NCBI RefSeq assembly: GCF_020523605.1
Contig: NZ_JAJAQI010000013.1
Coordinates: 1-64,000 of the forward strand
Length of the DNA: 64,000 nt
Origin: Roseicella aerolata
GTDB taxonomy: Bacteria; Pseudomonadota; Alphaproteobacteria; Acetobacterales; Acetobacteraceae
Direction: 5' to 3'
Shown here piece after piece: positions 16,843 to 25,777 of the stretch. Position numbers and translations under genes: made by a program. How positions within the stretch are numbered: the first letter of the stretch is position 1; each line of letters starts with the position of its first letter. The notes beneath the pieces were generated by a model. It did not search any database. It was given only the letters and a program-made list of their open reading frames with translations, and was not told the DNA's origin.

Positions 16843-18939
16843 TCAGCGCGGCCGGACGCTGTCCACGGTGGAGAGGATGAAGGCGCGGATCTGCAGCACC
16901 TGCGCCTCCTCCAGCCTGCCGTGGAAGCGGGGCATGCCCTGCTCGACGAAGGCACCGCCGAGCACGAGCTGCGGCAGGGCCTCCATCGTCTCGCGCGTCG
17001 CATAGCCGAGATTCGGCACGTTGCCGCCGCTGTTCACCCCCGGCACGCCATGGCAGCCCGCGCAATTCGCCACATAGAGGCCGGTGCCGGGCTCCACATC
17101 CTCCTTGCGATAGGCGATGCCGGAGACGAGCGGCCGCCGCTCCACCGTGACCGCTGCCGGCATGGCGGCCGTGCCGCCGAGGCGGAAGGTATAGACCCGG
17201 CCGGGCGAGACCCGTTCGGTCGCGCGCTGGACGATGCCATAGACCCCGCCCCAGCCGACCGCGATGGAGACGTATTGCTGCCCGTCGATCTCATAGGTCG
17301 AGGGCGCCGCGACCACGCCGGAGCCGACCGGCACCTCCCACAGCTTCCTGCCGCCGCGTGCGTCATAGGCGATAAAGCGGCCATCCGCCGTGCCCTGGAA
17401 CACCAGGCTGCCTGCGGTGGTCAGCGTGCCGCCATTCCAGGGGGAGTCGTAGGGCTGCGACCAGGCCTCCCGCTGGTTCACCGGGTCCCAGGCGACCAGC
17501 CTTCCGAAGGGCTTGGAGGTCGGCTCCACGGCGTTCAGCAGGAAGCCGAGATTCCAGCCCGTGCCGCTCTGGAAGGCGCCCGGCCGGGTGGCGTTCATGC
17601 GCCAGTTCTGGTCGGGCGTCAGGGTCAGCGGCACGCCGTGCACCGGCATGTAGACCAGGCCGGTCTCGGGATTGAAGGACATCGGGTGCCAGTTGCGCGC
17701 GCCATAGGCGGTCGGGATCGCCTCGAAGGGCTTGACCGGGTCGCGCGCGGCCGGGTTCTCGATCGGCCGGCCGGATTCGTCATAGCCGGTCGCCCAGTTC
17801 ACCTCGGTATGCGGCCTGGCCGAGATCAGCCGTCCATCCGTCCGGTCGATGACATAGAAGAAGCCGTTCTTCGGCGCGTGCAGGATGACCTTGCGCGGCC
17901 GCCCGCCGATGGTGAGGTCGGCCAGGATCATCGGCTGGGTGGCGGTGTAGTCCCAGTTCTCCCCCGGCACATGCTGGTAGTGCCAGACATAGGCGCCGGT
18001 ATCCGGGTTCAGCGCGACGATCGAGTGCAGATAGAGGTTGTCGCCGCCCGCCGGGCTGCGGAGATGCTGGTTCCAGGGCGAGCCATTGCCCGTGCCGACA
18101 TACATCAGGTTCAGCTCGGGGTCGTAGGCCATGGTGTCCCACATGGTCCCGCCACCGCCGGCCTCCCACCAGCGCCCGGCCGGGTCCCAGGTCCTCACGG
18201 CACGGGCCATGGACTCGTCCTCGGGCGGCTTCGAGGGATCGCCGGGCACCGCGAACCAGCGCCAGGCCTGCTCGCCCGTCTCGGCGTCATAGGCCGTGAG
18301 ATAGCCGCGCACGCCGTATTCCGCGCCGCCATTGCCGATGACGACCTTGCCCCGGAAGACCCGCGGCGCGCCGGTGATGGTATAGGGGCGGGCGCGATCC
18401 GTGATGGTGTCGCGTTCCCAGACCTTCCGGCCGGTCGCGGCATCGAGCGCGAAGAGCCGCCCGTCATAGGAGGCGACATAGACCTTGCCGCGATGCACCG
18501 CGACGCCGCGGTTCACCACGTCGCAGCAGCCCTTCTCGCCGTAGTCCCGCGGCACTTCGGGGTCGAAGGTCCAGAGCTTCTCGCCGGTGCGGGCATTGAC
18601 CGCATGGACCACGGACCAGGAGGCGGTGACATACATCACGCCGCCGACCACGACGGGCGTCGCCTGCACTCCGCGCTTCGAGCCGAGGTCGTAGGACCAG
18701 GCGAGGCCGAGCTGCGCGACATTCTCCGCGGTGATCGCGCGCAGCGGGCTGAAGCGGTTCTCGGCGTGGTTCAGCCCGTAGCTGGGCCAGTCCCGGCCGG
18801 TCGCGGCATTCTGCCGGATGAAGTCCTGGTCCACCCGCCCAAGGGCGGCGCGGATCTGCTCCGGCGTGAGGGACTGGGCGAGCGCGGTGCCGGTGGCACA
18901 GGCGAGGATGGCGCCGAATGCGGCGCGGGCCAGCTTCAT
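16843..18939 (-). CDS. PQQ-dependent quinohaemoprotein alcohol dehydrogenase
   Basis: A 698-residue periplasmic enzyme: signal peptide (1-21), an eight-bladed PQQ propeller, and a C-terminal cytochrome c domain with haem motif CAGCH (626-630) and likely axial Met at 669 (EQGMPRF). The vicinal Cys138-Cys139 pair (GEKGCCD) that stacks on PQQ is present. The active-site motif is NWDYT, with Asp330 as catalytic base and Thr at 332 where lanthanide enzymes have a second Asp, so a calcium enzyme is expected. It oxidises primary or secondary alcohols and passes electrons to the respiratory chain. No PQQ synthesis genes are nearby. It follows hyuB in the same direction. Confidence 0.93.
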   Translation of the reverse strand: MKLARAAFGAILACATGTALAQSLTPEQIRAALGRVDQDFIRQNAATGRDWPSYGLNHAENRFSPLRAITAENVAQLGLAWSYDLGSKRGVQATPVVVGGVMYVTASWSVVHAVNARTGEKLWTFDPEVPRDYGEKGCCDVVNRGVAVHRGKVYVASYDGRLFALDAATGRKVWERDTITDRARPYTITGAPRVFRGKVVIGNGGAEYGVRGYLTAYDAETGEQAWRWFAVPGDPSKPPEDESMARAVRTWDPAGRWWEAGGGGTMWDTMAYDPELNLMYVGTGNGSPWNQHLRSPAGGDNLYLHSIVALNPDTGAYVWHYQHVPGENWDYTATQPMILADLTIGGRPRKVILHAPKNGFFYVIDRTDGRLISARPHTEVNWATGYDESGRPIENPAARDPVKPFEAIPTAYGARNWHPMSFNPETGLVYMPVHGVPLTLTPDQNWRMNATRPGAFQSGTGWNLGFLLNAVEPTSKPFGRLVAWDPVNQREAWSQPYDSPWNGGTLTTAGSLVFQGTADGRFIAYDARGGRKLWEVPVGSGVVAAPSTYEIDGQQYVSIAVGWGGVYGIVQRATERVSPGRVYTFRLGGTAAMPAAVTVERRPLVSGIAYRKEDVEPGTGLYVANCAGCHGVPGVNSGGNVPNLGYATRETMEALPQLVLGGAFVEQGMPRFHGRLEEAQVLQIRAFILSTVDSVRPR

Positions 18940-19027
18940 CCTGAATGACCTCCCCAAACTCGGACGGCTTCGGTCCTTGTCCGGGAAGGTTAGGTCATCG
19001 CAGCTTTCGCACACAACCGCGACGTGT

Positions 19028-19055
19028 GGCGCTGGCGGCCGGCGCCGCCAACGCC
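19028..19055 (-). terminator. Hairpin downstream of hyuB
   Basis: On the minus strand GGCGTTGGCGGC and GCCGCCAGCGCC pair with one G-T over 12 bp around a 4-nt loop, starting 10 bp after the hyuB stop. It separates the hyu block from the PQQ dehydrogenase gene. Confidence 0.45.
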
Positions 19056-19065
19056 TGCGTGAGCG

Positions 19066-20739
19066 TCAGGTCTCGACCCCGTAGAGCTCCCGCGCCGCCT
19101 GCCTGGTGATCAGTCCGTCCGCGACATCACGCTTCACCAGTTCCGGGTCGCGCTGCTTCGGGTCGCCCATGCCGCCGCCGCCCGGCAGCTTGAGCAGGAG
19201 GCGGCGCCCCTTCGGGATCACCTGGAAGCCCTTGGTGCGGAGCGGCGTGCCATTGGCGTCGTTCAGCCCGACCCAGCCGCCGGCCCCCTCGCCACCGCCT
19301 TCCCGGCCCTTGGGCGGGTTGGCGACGCGGTCGAAGATGGCGTTCACGGCGAATTCGGCCTCGCCCTTGGCGCCGATCTCCATGATCTGGCCGAAGCCGC
19401 CGCGGGTTCGGCCGGCGCCGGCGCTGTCCGGCCGCAGCTCCTTCTTCCAGAAGATCACGGGGGCGACATTCTCCGTCGCCTCCACCGGCATGGTGCGCAC
19501 GCCGGAGGGGAAGGCGATGCCGTCCAGCCCATCCTTGCTCGGCCGCGCGCCGGTGCCGCCGGAGTTGAAGGTGATGATCTCGAAATCCTCGACCTCCGCC
19601 GCCTGGCCCGAGACCTGGCTGCCGCCGCGCAGCGGCGGGTTCCACAGCGCCGAGGAGCCCTCCGCATTCACCCGTTCCGGCACCGCCTGGTGCAGGCAGC
19701 CCATCATCAGGTCGGGCAGGAGCTGGCCGACGACATGGCGGACGCTGACCGCATAGGGGCGCGGCGCGTTGAGGATGCAGCCCTCCGGGATCACCATCTG
19801 GAAGGGGCTGAGGCTCGCCCAGTTGTTCGGGATCTCGGGCGCCACGACGCATTTGATCCCGAAGCAGGAATAGGCCCGGCAATAGGCGGGCGGGACATTG
19901 ATGCCGCGCGTCGAGAGGCCGGAGGTGCCGGCATAGTCCACCACGATCCGCCCGTCCTCGATGGTCATGGCGGCGTTGAGCGTCACCGGCGCTTCGTAGC
20001 CGTCCGATTTGATCTGCGCGCGGTAGGTGCCCTTGGGGAGCTTCCTGATCTCCTCCAGCGTGGCCTGGAGCGAGCTCTCGAAGATGAAGCCGGCCAGAGG
20101 GTCGAGGCTGTCCATGTCGAACTCGTCGAGCATTTCTACGAGTCGCTTGGCGCCCGCGTCGTTGCAGGCGCAGAGGGAGTAAACGTCCCCTTCCAGTTCG
20201 ACCGGTGTCCGCGAACCGGCGCGGAGGAAGTCGAAGAAGGTCTCGTTCGGCTGGCCGCGGTCGAAGCATTTCACAATGGGGACGTAGAGGCCTTCCTCGA
20301 AGACGCTCCGCCCCTCCGGGCCCATGCCGAGGCCGCCGATATCGATGATATGCGCCGTGTTGGCGAAGAGGCCGACGATCTTCCCGCCCCGGAAGGCGGG
20401 CGTGACCACCGTCAGGTCATGCAGGTGCCCCGTGCCGAGCCAGGGATCGTTGGTGATGTAGTGGTCGCCCGGCTGCATGGTGTGGGCGGGGAATTTCGCC
20501 AGGAAATGCCCGACGCTCTCGGCCATGGAGTTCACATGTCCGGGCGTGCCGGTGACGGCCTGGGCCAGCATGCGGCCCTGCAGGTCGAAGATGCCGGCCG
20601 AGAGGTCGCCCGCTTCCCGCACCGTGGTGCTGAAGGCGGTGCGGATCATGGTCTGCGCCTGTTCCTCGACCACCGCGATCAGGCGGTTCCACTGGATCTG
20701 GCGCTGGATGGTGGCGAGGGCGCCCTGGGATTCGGCCAT
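19066..20739 (-). CDS. hyuB: Hydantoinase B/oxoprolinase family protein
   Basis: A 557-residue HyuB-type subunit, partner of HyuA in ATP-dependent hydrolysis of cyclic amides such as 5-oxoproline, N-methylhydantoin or related lactams. Typical segments are GHVNSMAESVGHFL, PGDHYITNDPWLGTGHLHD, GINVPPAYCRAY, NPPLRGGSQVSGQ and the C-terminal PGGGGMGDP. The start at 20739 (MAESQGALATIQRQIQWNRL) matches the family. It is the last gene of the unit hyuC-hyuA-DUF3574-hyuB, after a 20-bp gap. Which cyclic amide is cleaved cannot be read from the sequence. Confidence 0.92.
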   Translation of the reverse strand: MAESQGALATIQRQIQWNRLIAVVEEQAQTMIRTAFSTTVREAGDLSAGIFDLQGRMLAQAVTGTPGHVNSMAESVGHFLAKFPAHTMQPGDHYITNDPWLGTGHLHDLTVVTPAFRGGKIVGLFANTAHIIDIGGLGMGPEGRSVFEEGLYVPIVKCFDRGQPNETFFDFLRAGSRTPVELEGDVYSLCACNDAGAKRLVEMLDEFDMDSLDPLAGFIFESSLQATLEEIRKLPKGTYRAQIKSDGYEAPVTLNAAMTIEDGRIVVDYAGTSGLSTRGINVPPAYCRAYSCFGIKCVVAPEIPNNWASLSPFQMVIPEGCILNAPRPYAVSVRHVVGQLLPDLMMGCLHQAVPERVNAEGSSALWNPPLRGGSQVSGQAAEVEDFEIITFNSGGTGARPSKDGLDGIAFPSGVRTMPVEATENVAPVIFWKKELRPDSAGAGRTRGGFGQIMEIGAKGEAEFAVNAIFDRVANPPKGREGGGEGAGGWVGLNDANGTPLRTKGFQVIPKGRRLLLKLPGGGGMGDPKQRDPELVKRDVADGLITRQAARELYGVET

Positions 20740-20759
20740 CTTCCGGTCCTGCCTTCGAA

Positions 20760-21215
20760 TCAGAAGCCTGCCGCGCAGGCCTTGGTGACGAGGATGCCGA
20801 CGCTCTGCTGCTGGAAGTCGCGCCGGTAGGTGTCGATGGCGGCCCGCAGGGAGTGCAGCGCCGCCTCGGCCGTCTCGGACGGCACGGTGACGAGGAAAAC
20901 CTTGGTCGGCTCGGCCAGGGCCTGTCCCTGCCAGGTCCCGACCGCATCCAGGATGGTGGAGCCCTGGGGAAAGCGCGGCGTGAGATGGGCGAGACGGAAC
21001 CGCTCCCACTCCGCCTCCGGGACCCTGAGGAATTCCCGCCCGTCCTGCCTGACGTTGCGGCCGAAGAAGGCGGTGAGGGCGCTGCGCTCCGTCATCCCGG
21101 CGGGGCAGGGGGTGGGCAGCACCACGACCTCCGCCGGCCTGGGCGCGCCGGCGTTGATCGTGCAGCCGCCCGCGAGCAGCAGGCCGGTCAGCGTGGCGCA
21201 GCGCGCCAGGGTCAT
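20760..21215 (-). CDS. DUF3574 family lipoprotein encoded inside the hyu operon
   Basis: A 151-residue protein with a lipoprotein signal (LLLAGGC, predicted lipidation at Cys18) and a domain matching DUF3574 (FFGRNVRQDGREF, WERFRLAHLTPRFPQG, TKVFLVTVPSETAEAALHSL). The family's role is unknown. Its ATG overlaps the hyuA stop by 3 bp and it ends 20 bp before hyuB, so it is translated from the hyu mRNA. The unusual point is its position between two subunits of one enzyme. It may be a periplasmic or outer-membrane accessory, or a fortuitous insertion. Confidence 0.8.
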   Translation of the reverse strand: MTLARCATLTGLLLAGGCTINAGAPRPAEVVVLPTPCPAGMTERSALTAFFGRNVRQDGREFLRVPEAEWERFRLAHLTPRFPQGSTILDAVGTWQGQALAEPTKVFLVTVPSETAEAALHSLRAAIDTYRRDFQQQSVGILVTKACAAGF

Positions 21216-23296
21216 GCGCGCCCGCCCGCCCCGCGATTCTCGAGGTCGAGATAGCCGAGCGAGTCCATCCGGCAGGTCCAGCCCGGCCCGACCAGCGTGC
21301 TCGTCTCCGCCTCCGCCACGATGCAGGGGCCCGTCACCATGGCGCCCGGCGCCATGGACGCGCGGTCATAGATGGGCCAGTCCGCGACCTCGCCGGTCAC
21401 CGTGTCCCGCACCGCCTGGGTGCGGATCGGCGCGGGGGCGGGGGCCGCATGCGCCTCGGCCGCCGGCTCCACCGGCTCGAGGATGGTGGCGACGGTGACC
21501 GCGAAGCTCAGGATCTCCACATCGCTGCCCGGCACCGGCCGGTCGTAGAAGCGGGTGTATTCCTGGTCGTAGAGCGCGCGGATGGTCTTCACGTCCTCCG
21601 CATCCATGTCGCGCGGCGGCAGCGGCACGGCGATCTCGTGGCCCTGGCCGACATAGCGCATATAGGCGATGCGGCTCTCCTTGGTCTCCGCCCCGAAGGC
21701 CCCCTTGGCGACCACCGCCGCCGCCTCGGCGGCCATGCCGGCCAGCAGGGCGTTCACCGCCGCCACGTCGAAGCTGGCGAAGCGCTGGTAGAGGCTGCGG
21801 ACGACCTCATAGGCCACCGGCGCGCGCAGGAAGCCGATGGCGGAGCCGACGCCGGCGCCGCTCGGCACCAGCAGCCGCCTCACCCCGATCTTCTCCGCGA
21901 CGCGGTAGCCATGGACGGGGCCCCCGCCGCCGAAGGCGATGATGCTGCGGCCGTCGAACCCCTTGCCGCTCTCGATCGCATGCACGCGGGCGGCGTTGGA
22001 CATGTTCTCGTCCACCATCTCGACCACGCCGAGCGCCGCCATCTCCGCCGGCAGGCCGAGCCTGCCGCCCACCTCGGCGGCCAGCGCATCCCGCGCCCGC
22101 TCCGGATGGAGCTTCAGGTTGCCGCCCGCGAAGGCGTCCGGATCGTAGCGGCCGAGCGCCAGGTTGGCATCCGTTACCGCCGGCCTGGAGCCGCCGCGGC
22201 CGTAGCAGGCCGGGCCGGGATCGGCGCCCGCGCTCTCCGGCCCGACGGTGATGCGGCCCATGCTGTCCACCGCGGCGATGGAGCCGCCGCCGGCGCCGAT
22301 CTCCACCATCTCGATCACCGGGATGCGCAAGGGCAGGCCGGAGCCCTTCTTGAACCGCCCGACCCGCGCCACCTCGAAGGTGCGGGAGGCCTGCGGCTGG
22401 AAATCGTCGATCAGGCAGACCTTCGCCGTCGTGCCGCCCATGTCGAAGGACAGCACCTTCGCCAGGCCGCGCTCCTTCGCCACATGCGCCGAGAAGATGG
22501 CGCCGCCCGCCGGGCCGCTCTCCACCAGCCGGATCGGGAAGCGCGCCGCGGTGTCCAGCGTGGTGAGCCCGCCGCCCGAGAGCATCATGAAGACCGGGCA
22601 GGCGAGGCCCGCTTCCTGCAAGCCGATCTCCAGCCGCCTGAGATAGCTGGCCATCAGCGGCTGCACATAGGCATTGGCGACGGTGGTGCTGAACCGCTCC
22701 CACTCCCGCATCTCCGGCGAGACCTCGCTGCTCAGCGAGACCGGCACCTCCGGCCAGAGCCGCTTCACGATCGCCGCCGCCTGCTTCTCATGCGACGGGT
22801 TCACGAAGGCATGCAGGAAGCCGATGGCGACCGCCTCGATGCCCTCGGCCTGCATGAAGGCGACGTGCCGTTCCACCGCCGCCTCGTCCAGCGGCAGCAG
22901 CACCTTGCCGGTATTGTCCAGTCTTTCGGTGACAGGCAGGCGCCAGCGGCGCGGCACCAGCGGCTGCGGCAGCTCGATGTTCAGGTCGTACTGGTCGTAG
23001 CGGCTCTCATTGCCGAGGGCGAGGACGTCGCGGAAGCCCTCCGTCGTCAGCAGCGCGGTCCGGGCACCCTTGCGCTCGATGACCGCATTGGTCGCCAGCG
23101 TCGTGCCGTGGATCACCAGGGCGATGTCGGCGGGCGCGAGCCCGGCCCTGGCCAGCACCACCTGCACGCCTTCCAGCACGCCCTTCTCGGGCGCCGCCGG
23201 CGTGGTCAGCACCTTGGCGGTCCAGCGCTCCGCGCCGCGCTCGATGGCGAGGTCGGTGAAGGTGCCGCCGATATCGACTGCGAGGCGTGCGGTCAC
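21212..23296 (-). CDS. hyuA: Hydantoinase A/oxoprolinase family protein
   Basis: A 694-residue HyuA-type subunit. The N-terminal domain (Hydant_A_N) begins LAVDIGGTFTDLAIERG with the acetate/sugar kinase-like nucleotide motif, and HGTTLATNAVIERKGARTAL follows. The central hydantoinase domain has SFDMGGTTAKVCLIDD, GAGGGSIA and PGPACYGRGG. It binds ATP and works with HyuB. It overlaps the upstream amidohydrolase by 4 bp (ATGA) and the downstream DUF3574 gene by 4 bp, showing tight co-translation. Confidence 0.93.
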   Translation of the reverse strand: MTARLAVDIGGTFTDLAIERGAERWTAKVLTTPAAPEKGVLEGVQVVLARAGLAPADIALVIHGTTLATNAVIERKGARTALLTTEGFRDVLALGNESRYDQYDLNIELPQPLVPRRWRLPVTERLDNTGKVLLPLDEAAVERHVAFMQAEGIEAVAIGFLHAFVNPSHEKQAAAIVKRLWPEVPVSLSSEVSPEMREWERFSTTVANAYVQPLMASYLRRLEIGLQEAGLACPVFMMLSGGGLTTLDTAARFPIRLVESGPAGGAIFSAHVAKERGLAKVLSFDMGGTTAKVCLIDDFQPQASRTFEVARVGRFKKGSGLPLRIPVIEMVEIGAGGGSIAAVDSMGRITVGPESAGADPGPACYGRGGSRPAVTDANLALGRYDPDAFAGGNLKLHPERARDALAAEVGGRLGLPAEMAALGVVEMVDENMSNAARVHAIESGKGFDGRSIIAFGGGGPVHGYRVAEKIGVRRLLVPSGAGVGSAIGFLRAPVAYEVVRSLYQRFASFDVAAVNALLAGMAAEAAAVVAKGAFGAETKESRIAYMRYVGQGHEIAVPLPPRDMDAEDVKTIRALYDQEYTRFYDRPVPGSDVEILSFAVTVATILEPVEPAAEAHAAPAPAPIRTQAVRDTVTGEVADWPIYDRASMAPGAMVTGPCIVAEAETSTLVGPGWTCRMDSLGYLDLENRGAGGRA

Positions 23297-24570
23297 GCTG
23301 CATCCCCTTGGCCGTACTCCGCCGCGAAGCGCTGGGCGACCGCGCAGGCCGCCGCGAAATCCTCCATCCGCATGTCTTCCTTCGGGTTGTGGCTGCCGTT
23401 CTGGTTGCGCACGAAGAGCATGCCGGCCGGCACACCGGCTTGCGCGAAGGCGGCGGCATCATGCCCGCCGCCCGATGCCATGGAGAGATGCCGGATGCCG
23501 AGTGCCTCGGCGGCCCGCTTCAGCCCGGCCTGCACGCCGGCATCCATCAGGCTGGCGCGGCTGCCCGCCTCCGGCCCGAGGTCGAATTGGACGCCGCGCC
23601 GCGCCTCGATCTCCGCGACCTTGTCGTAGAGCACCTCGAACAGCGCGTCGCAGGAATGCAGGTTGACGCTGCGGACATCGAGCTGGAAATGCGCCTCGCC
23701 GGCGATCCTGGTGAAGCCCGCTTCTGGCGCCGTCGCCAGCACGCAAAAGGTGCAGACCATGCGGTGGCCGCGCGCTTCCAGCTGGCACCAGGCCTCGTCC
23801 AGCGCCACGGCCAGGTCGGCGAGCGCGATGGCGGCGTCCCGGCGGTATTTCCGCGGCGTGGCGCCGGAGTGGTTCCACTCGCCCAGCACCTTGCCCTGCC
23901 GCAGCCGGCGGCTGCCGGGGATGCCGGTGATGATGCCTACGGGCACTTCCTCGGCCTCCAGCACCGGCCCCTGCTCGATATGCACCTCGAGGAAGGCGGC
24001 GACGCCATCGGGGCCGATGGCCTTCTCGCCGCGCTCGATGAAGCCGGGGTCGAAGCCCTCGTCCTTCATGTGCTCGGCGAGCGTCCGGCCGGTGTCCAGC
24101 CGCCGCACGCCAAGCTCCTCCGGCTTCATGATGCCGAGCGCGCCGCGGCTGCCGGGATAGCTCGTCGGGAACCAGGCGCCCGCCTCCTCGGCGCGGATCG
24201 CCATGACGGTGATGTCGCGCGCCGGGGTGAAGCCGGCGCGCCTCATGCCGGCGACCGCTGCCAGCCCGGCCAGCACGCCCGCGGCGCCGTCGTAATTCCC
24301 GCCGGACTTCACGCTGTCCAGGTGGCTGCCCAGGATCACCCGTTTCGCCGCGCGGTCGGCGCCCGGCAGGGTCAGGTAGAGGTTGCCGACGGGGTCGACC
24401 TTCCTCTCCAGGCCCAAGGCCTCGCCGGCCTCGGCGAGCAGCGCATGCGCCATGCGCTCGCCGGGCCCGAAGGCCTCCCGCGTGATGCCGGTGCCGTCGA
24501 AGCTCTTCTCGCGCAACTCGGCGAACAGGCGCCCGGCCAGCGCGACATCGGGGGTGAGGTTGGGCAGCAT
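23293..24570 (-). CDS. N-carbamoyl-L-amino-acid hydrolase / allantoate amidohydrolase family (M20)
   Basis: A 425-residue zinc-dependent M20 amidohydrolase of the AllC/HyuC/beta-ureidopropionase group. Metal and active-site features are GSHLDSVKSGGNYDGAAG, RAEEAGAWF, LEVHIEQGPVLE and the C-terminal SGGGHDAAAFA. The family removes the carbamoyl group from N-carbamoyl amino acids or opens allantoate. The start at 24570 (MLPNLTPDV) fits. It precedes and overlaps hyuA, so ring opening by HyuAB followed by decarbamoylation here would make a complete hydantoin-to-amino-acid route. That pathway is inference from gene order. Confidence 0.88.
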   Translation of the reverse strand: MLPNLTPDVALAGRLFAELREKSFDGTGITREAFGPGERMAHALLAEAGEALGLERKVDPVGNLYLTLPGADRAAKRVILGSHLDSVKSGGNYDGAAGVLAGLAAVAGMRRAGFTPARDITVMAIRAEEAGAWFPTSYPGSRGALGIMKPEELGVRRLDTGRTLAEHMKDEGFDPGFIERGEKAIGPDGVAAFLEVHIEQGPVLEAEEVPVGIITGIPGSRRLRQGKVLGEWNHSGATPRKYRRDAAIALADLAVALDEAWCQLEARGHRMVCTFCVLATAPEAGFTRIAGEAHFQLDVRSVNLHSCDALFEVLYDKVAEIEARRGVQFDLGPEAGSRASLMDAGVQAGLKRAAEALGIRHLSMASGGGHDAAAFAQAGVPAGMLFVRNQNGSHNPKEDMRMEDFAAACAVAQRFAAEYGQGDAA

Positions 24571-24611
24571 CCGAGGCTCCTTGCGGGGTCGCGGCGCGGC
24601 CCCGTCCGCCG

Positions 24612-24720
24612 CTACAGCGGATTGGCGTTCAGAACTGAACGCCAATCCGCTGTAGGCTGATGATTGTCGGGCAGATTCACGCTCCCGGGCGGTGACGCCA
24701 GTCCGCGATCTGCTCTAGCG
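24612..24720. repeat. Dispersed two-module palindromic repeat, copy 1
   Basis: Module B (24612-24655) is a perfect palindrome with two 21-bp arms around AA, beginning CTACAGCGGATTGGCG. A linker containing ATTGTC joins it to module A (about 24671-24713), a looser palindrome with outer arms GCAGAT/ATCTGC. The same B-linker-A order recurs at 38105-38207 and, inverted, at 52092-52194. Just after it, two 13-bp near-repeats TCTAGCGAAGCTCAT/TCTAGCGAAACTCAT lie in tandem (about 24713-24742). It sits between hyuC and an SDR gene. Confidence 0.85.
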
Positions 24721-24808
24721 AAGCTCATTCTAGCGAAACTCATGCCGGTTCACGGAACCGGCCGGATCAGGCGGTGGCCGCGGGCGGCCGCCCGCGGCCT
24801 GCCCATTT

Positions 24809-25600
24809 TCAGACCATCCCGCGCACGCGGCCGCCATCCACGCGGATCATGCTACCGGTGATGTAGGCGCCCTTGTCGCTGGCCAGGAAGGCCCCCATCG
24901 GGCCGTAGTCGTCCGGCGTGCCGAGCCGCCCGGCCGGGATCTCGGCGGCCGCCTCGGCCAGCGCCTCCTCGAAGGAGACGCCCTTCTGCTTGGCGCGCGC
25001 CGTGGTGGTCTGGGTCACCCGGTCGGTCTGGATGGTGCCGGGGGCGAGGACGTTCATCGTCACCCCGTCCTTCGCCACCTCGCCCGAGAGGGTCTTCAGC
25101 CAGCCCCAGATCGAGGCCCGCAGCGTGTTGGACAGCGCCAGCGTCGGGATCGGGTGCTGCATGCCGGTGCTGCCCACCACGATCACCCGGCCCCAGCCCT
25201 GCTGCCGCATCGCCGGCAGCAGCCGGTTGGTGATGCGGATGGGGGAGACGACGATGTGCTGGAACCACTCCAGCAGCGCCTCCTCGGTGATCTGGGAGGC
25301 CGAGCAGGGGGGCGGGCCACCATGGTTCAGCACCAGGATATCGACCCCACCCATGGCGGCCACCGCCGCATCGGCCAGCCGGTCCATGTCCTCGCTGCGG
25401 GCCACGTCGGCGACCACGCCCGCGGCCGAGGCCGCGCCCTTCGCCTTCAGCTCCGCTGCCGCCTGGTCCAGCCGGCCCTGGTCGCGGCCGCTGATCACCA
25501 CCGCGGCCCCCTCGGCCGCCAGCGCATCGGCGATCGACCGGCCGAGGCCCTTGGTTCCGCCCATCACCAGGGCCCTGCGGCCCTTCAACCCGAGATCCAT
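24809..25600 (-). CDS. SDR-fold protein lacking the usual YxxxK pair
   Basis: A 263-residue short-chain dehydrogenase-like protein. The nucleotide site is plain (ALVMGGTKGLGRSIADALA), NHGGPPP replaces the usual NNAG, Ser is present in VVGSTGMQHPIP, and the C-terminus has GSMIRVDGGRVRGMV. Where the catalytic Tyr...Lys should be, the sequence reads TLALSNTLRASI, with no Tyr or Lys. Several SDR subfamilies have this change, so it may use other residues or be a non-catalytic binder. It precedes the hyu block in the same direction but is separated from it by the palindromic repeat. Confidence 0.85.
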   Translation of the reverse strand: MDLGLKGRRALVMGGTKGLGRSIADALAAEGAAVVISGRDQGRLDQAAAELKAKGAASAAGVVADVARSEDMDRLADAAVAAMGGVDILVLNHGGPPPCSASQITEEALLEWFQHIVVSPIRITNRLLPAMRQQGWGRVIVVGSTGMQHPIPTLALSNTLRASIWGWLKTLSGEVAKDGVTMNVLAPGTIQTDRVTQTTTARAKQKGVSFEEALAEAAAEIPAGRLGTPDDYGPMGAFLASDKGAYITGSMIRVDGGRVRGMV

Positions 25601-25777
25601 GCGACCGGTCTCCCCTCCGATTCAGGGGGGCGACGGTGCCCCCGGCCAACCAACAAGGCAAGAAGCCGGGGGGAGGTATGCCCCCGCCACCCCCCCTATT
25701 TCCGTGAGTTTGGCACCCGTCGGGCTGGCAAGCCGGGACTGCGCTGGTAAAGGGGCCGCAAGAAGGAGATGTCCCCC

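Noticed and set aside
16843-18939. PQQ enzyme considered as a lanthanide XoxF-type dehydrogenase
   Set aside because: The second active-site Asp is Thr, and a cytochrome c domain is fused, which XoxF lacks.
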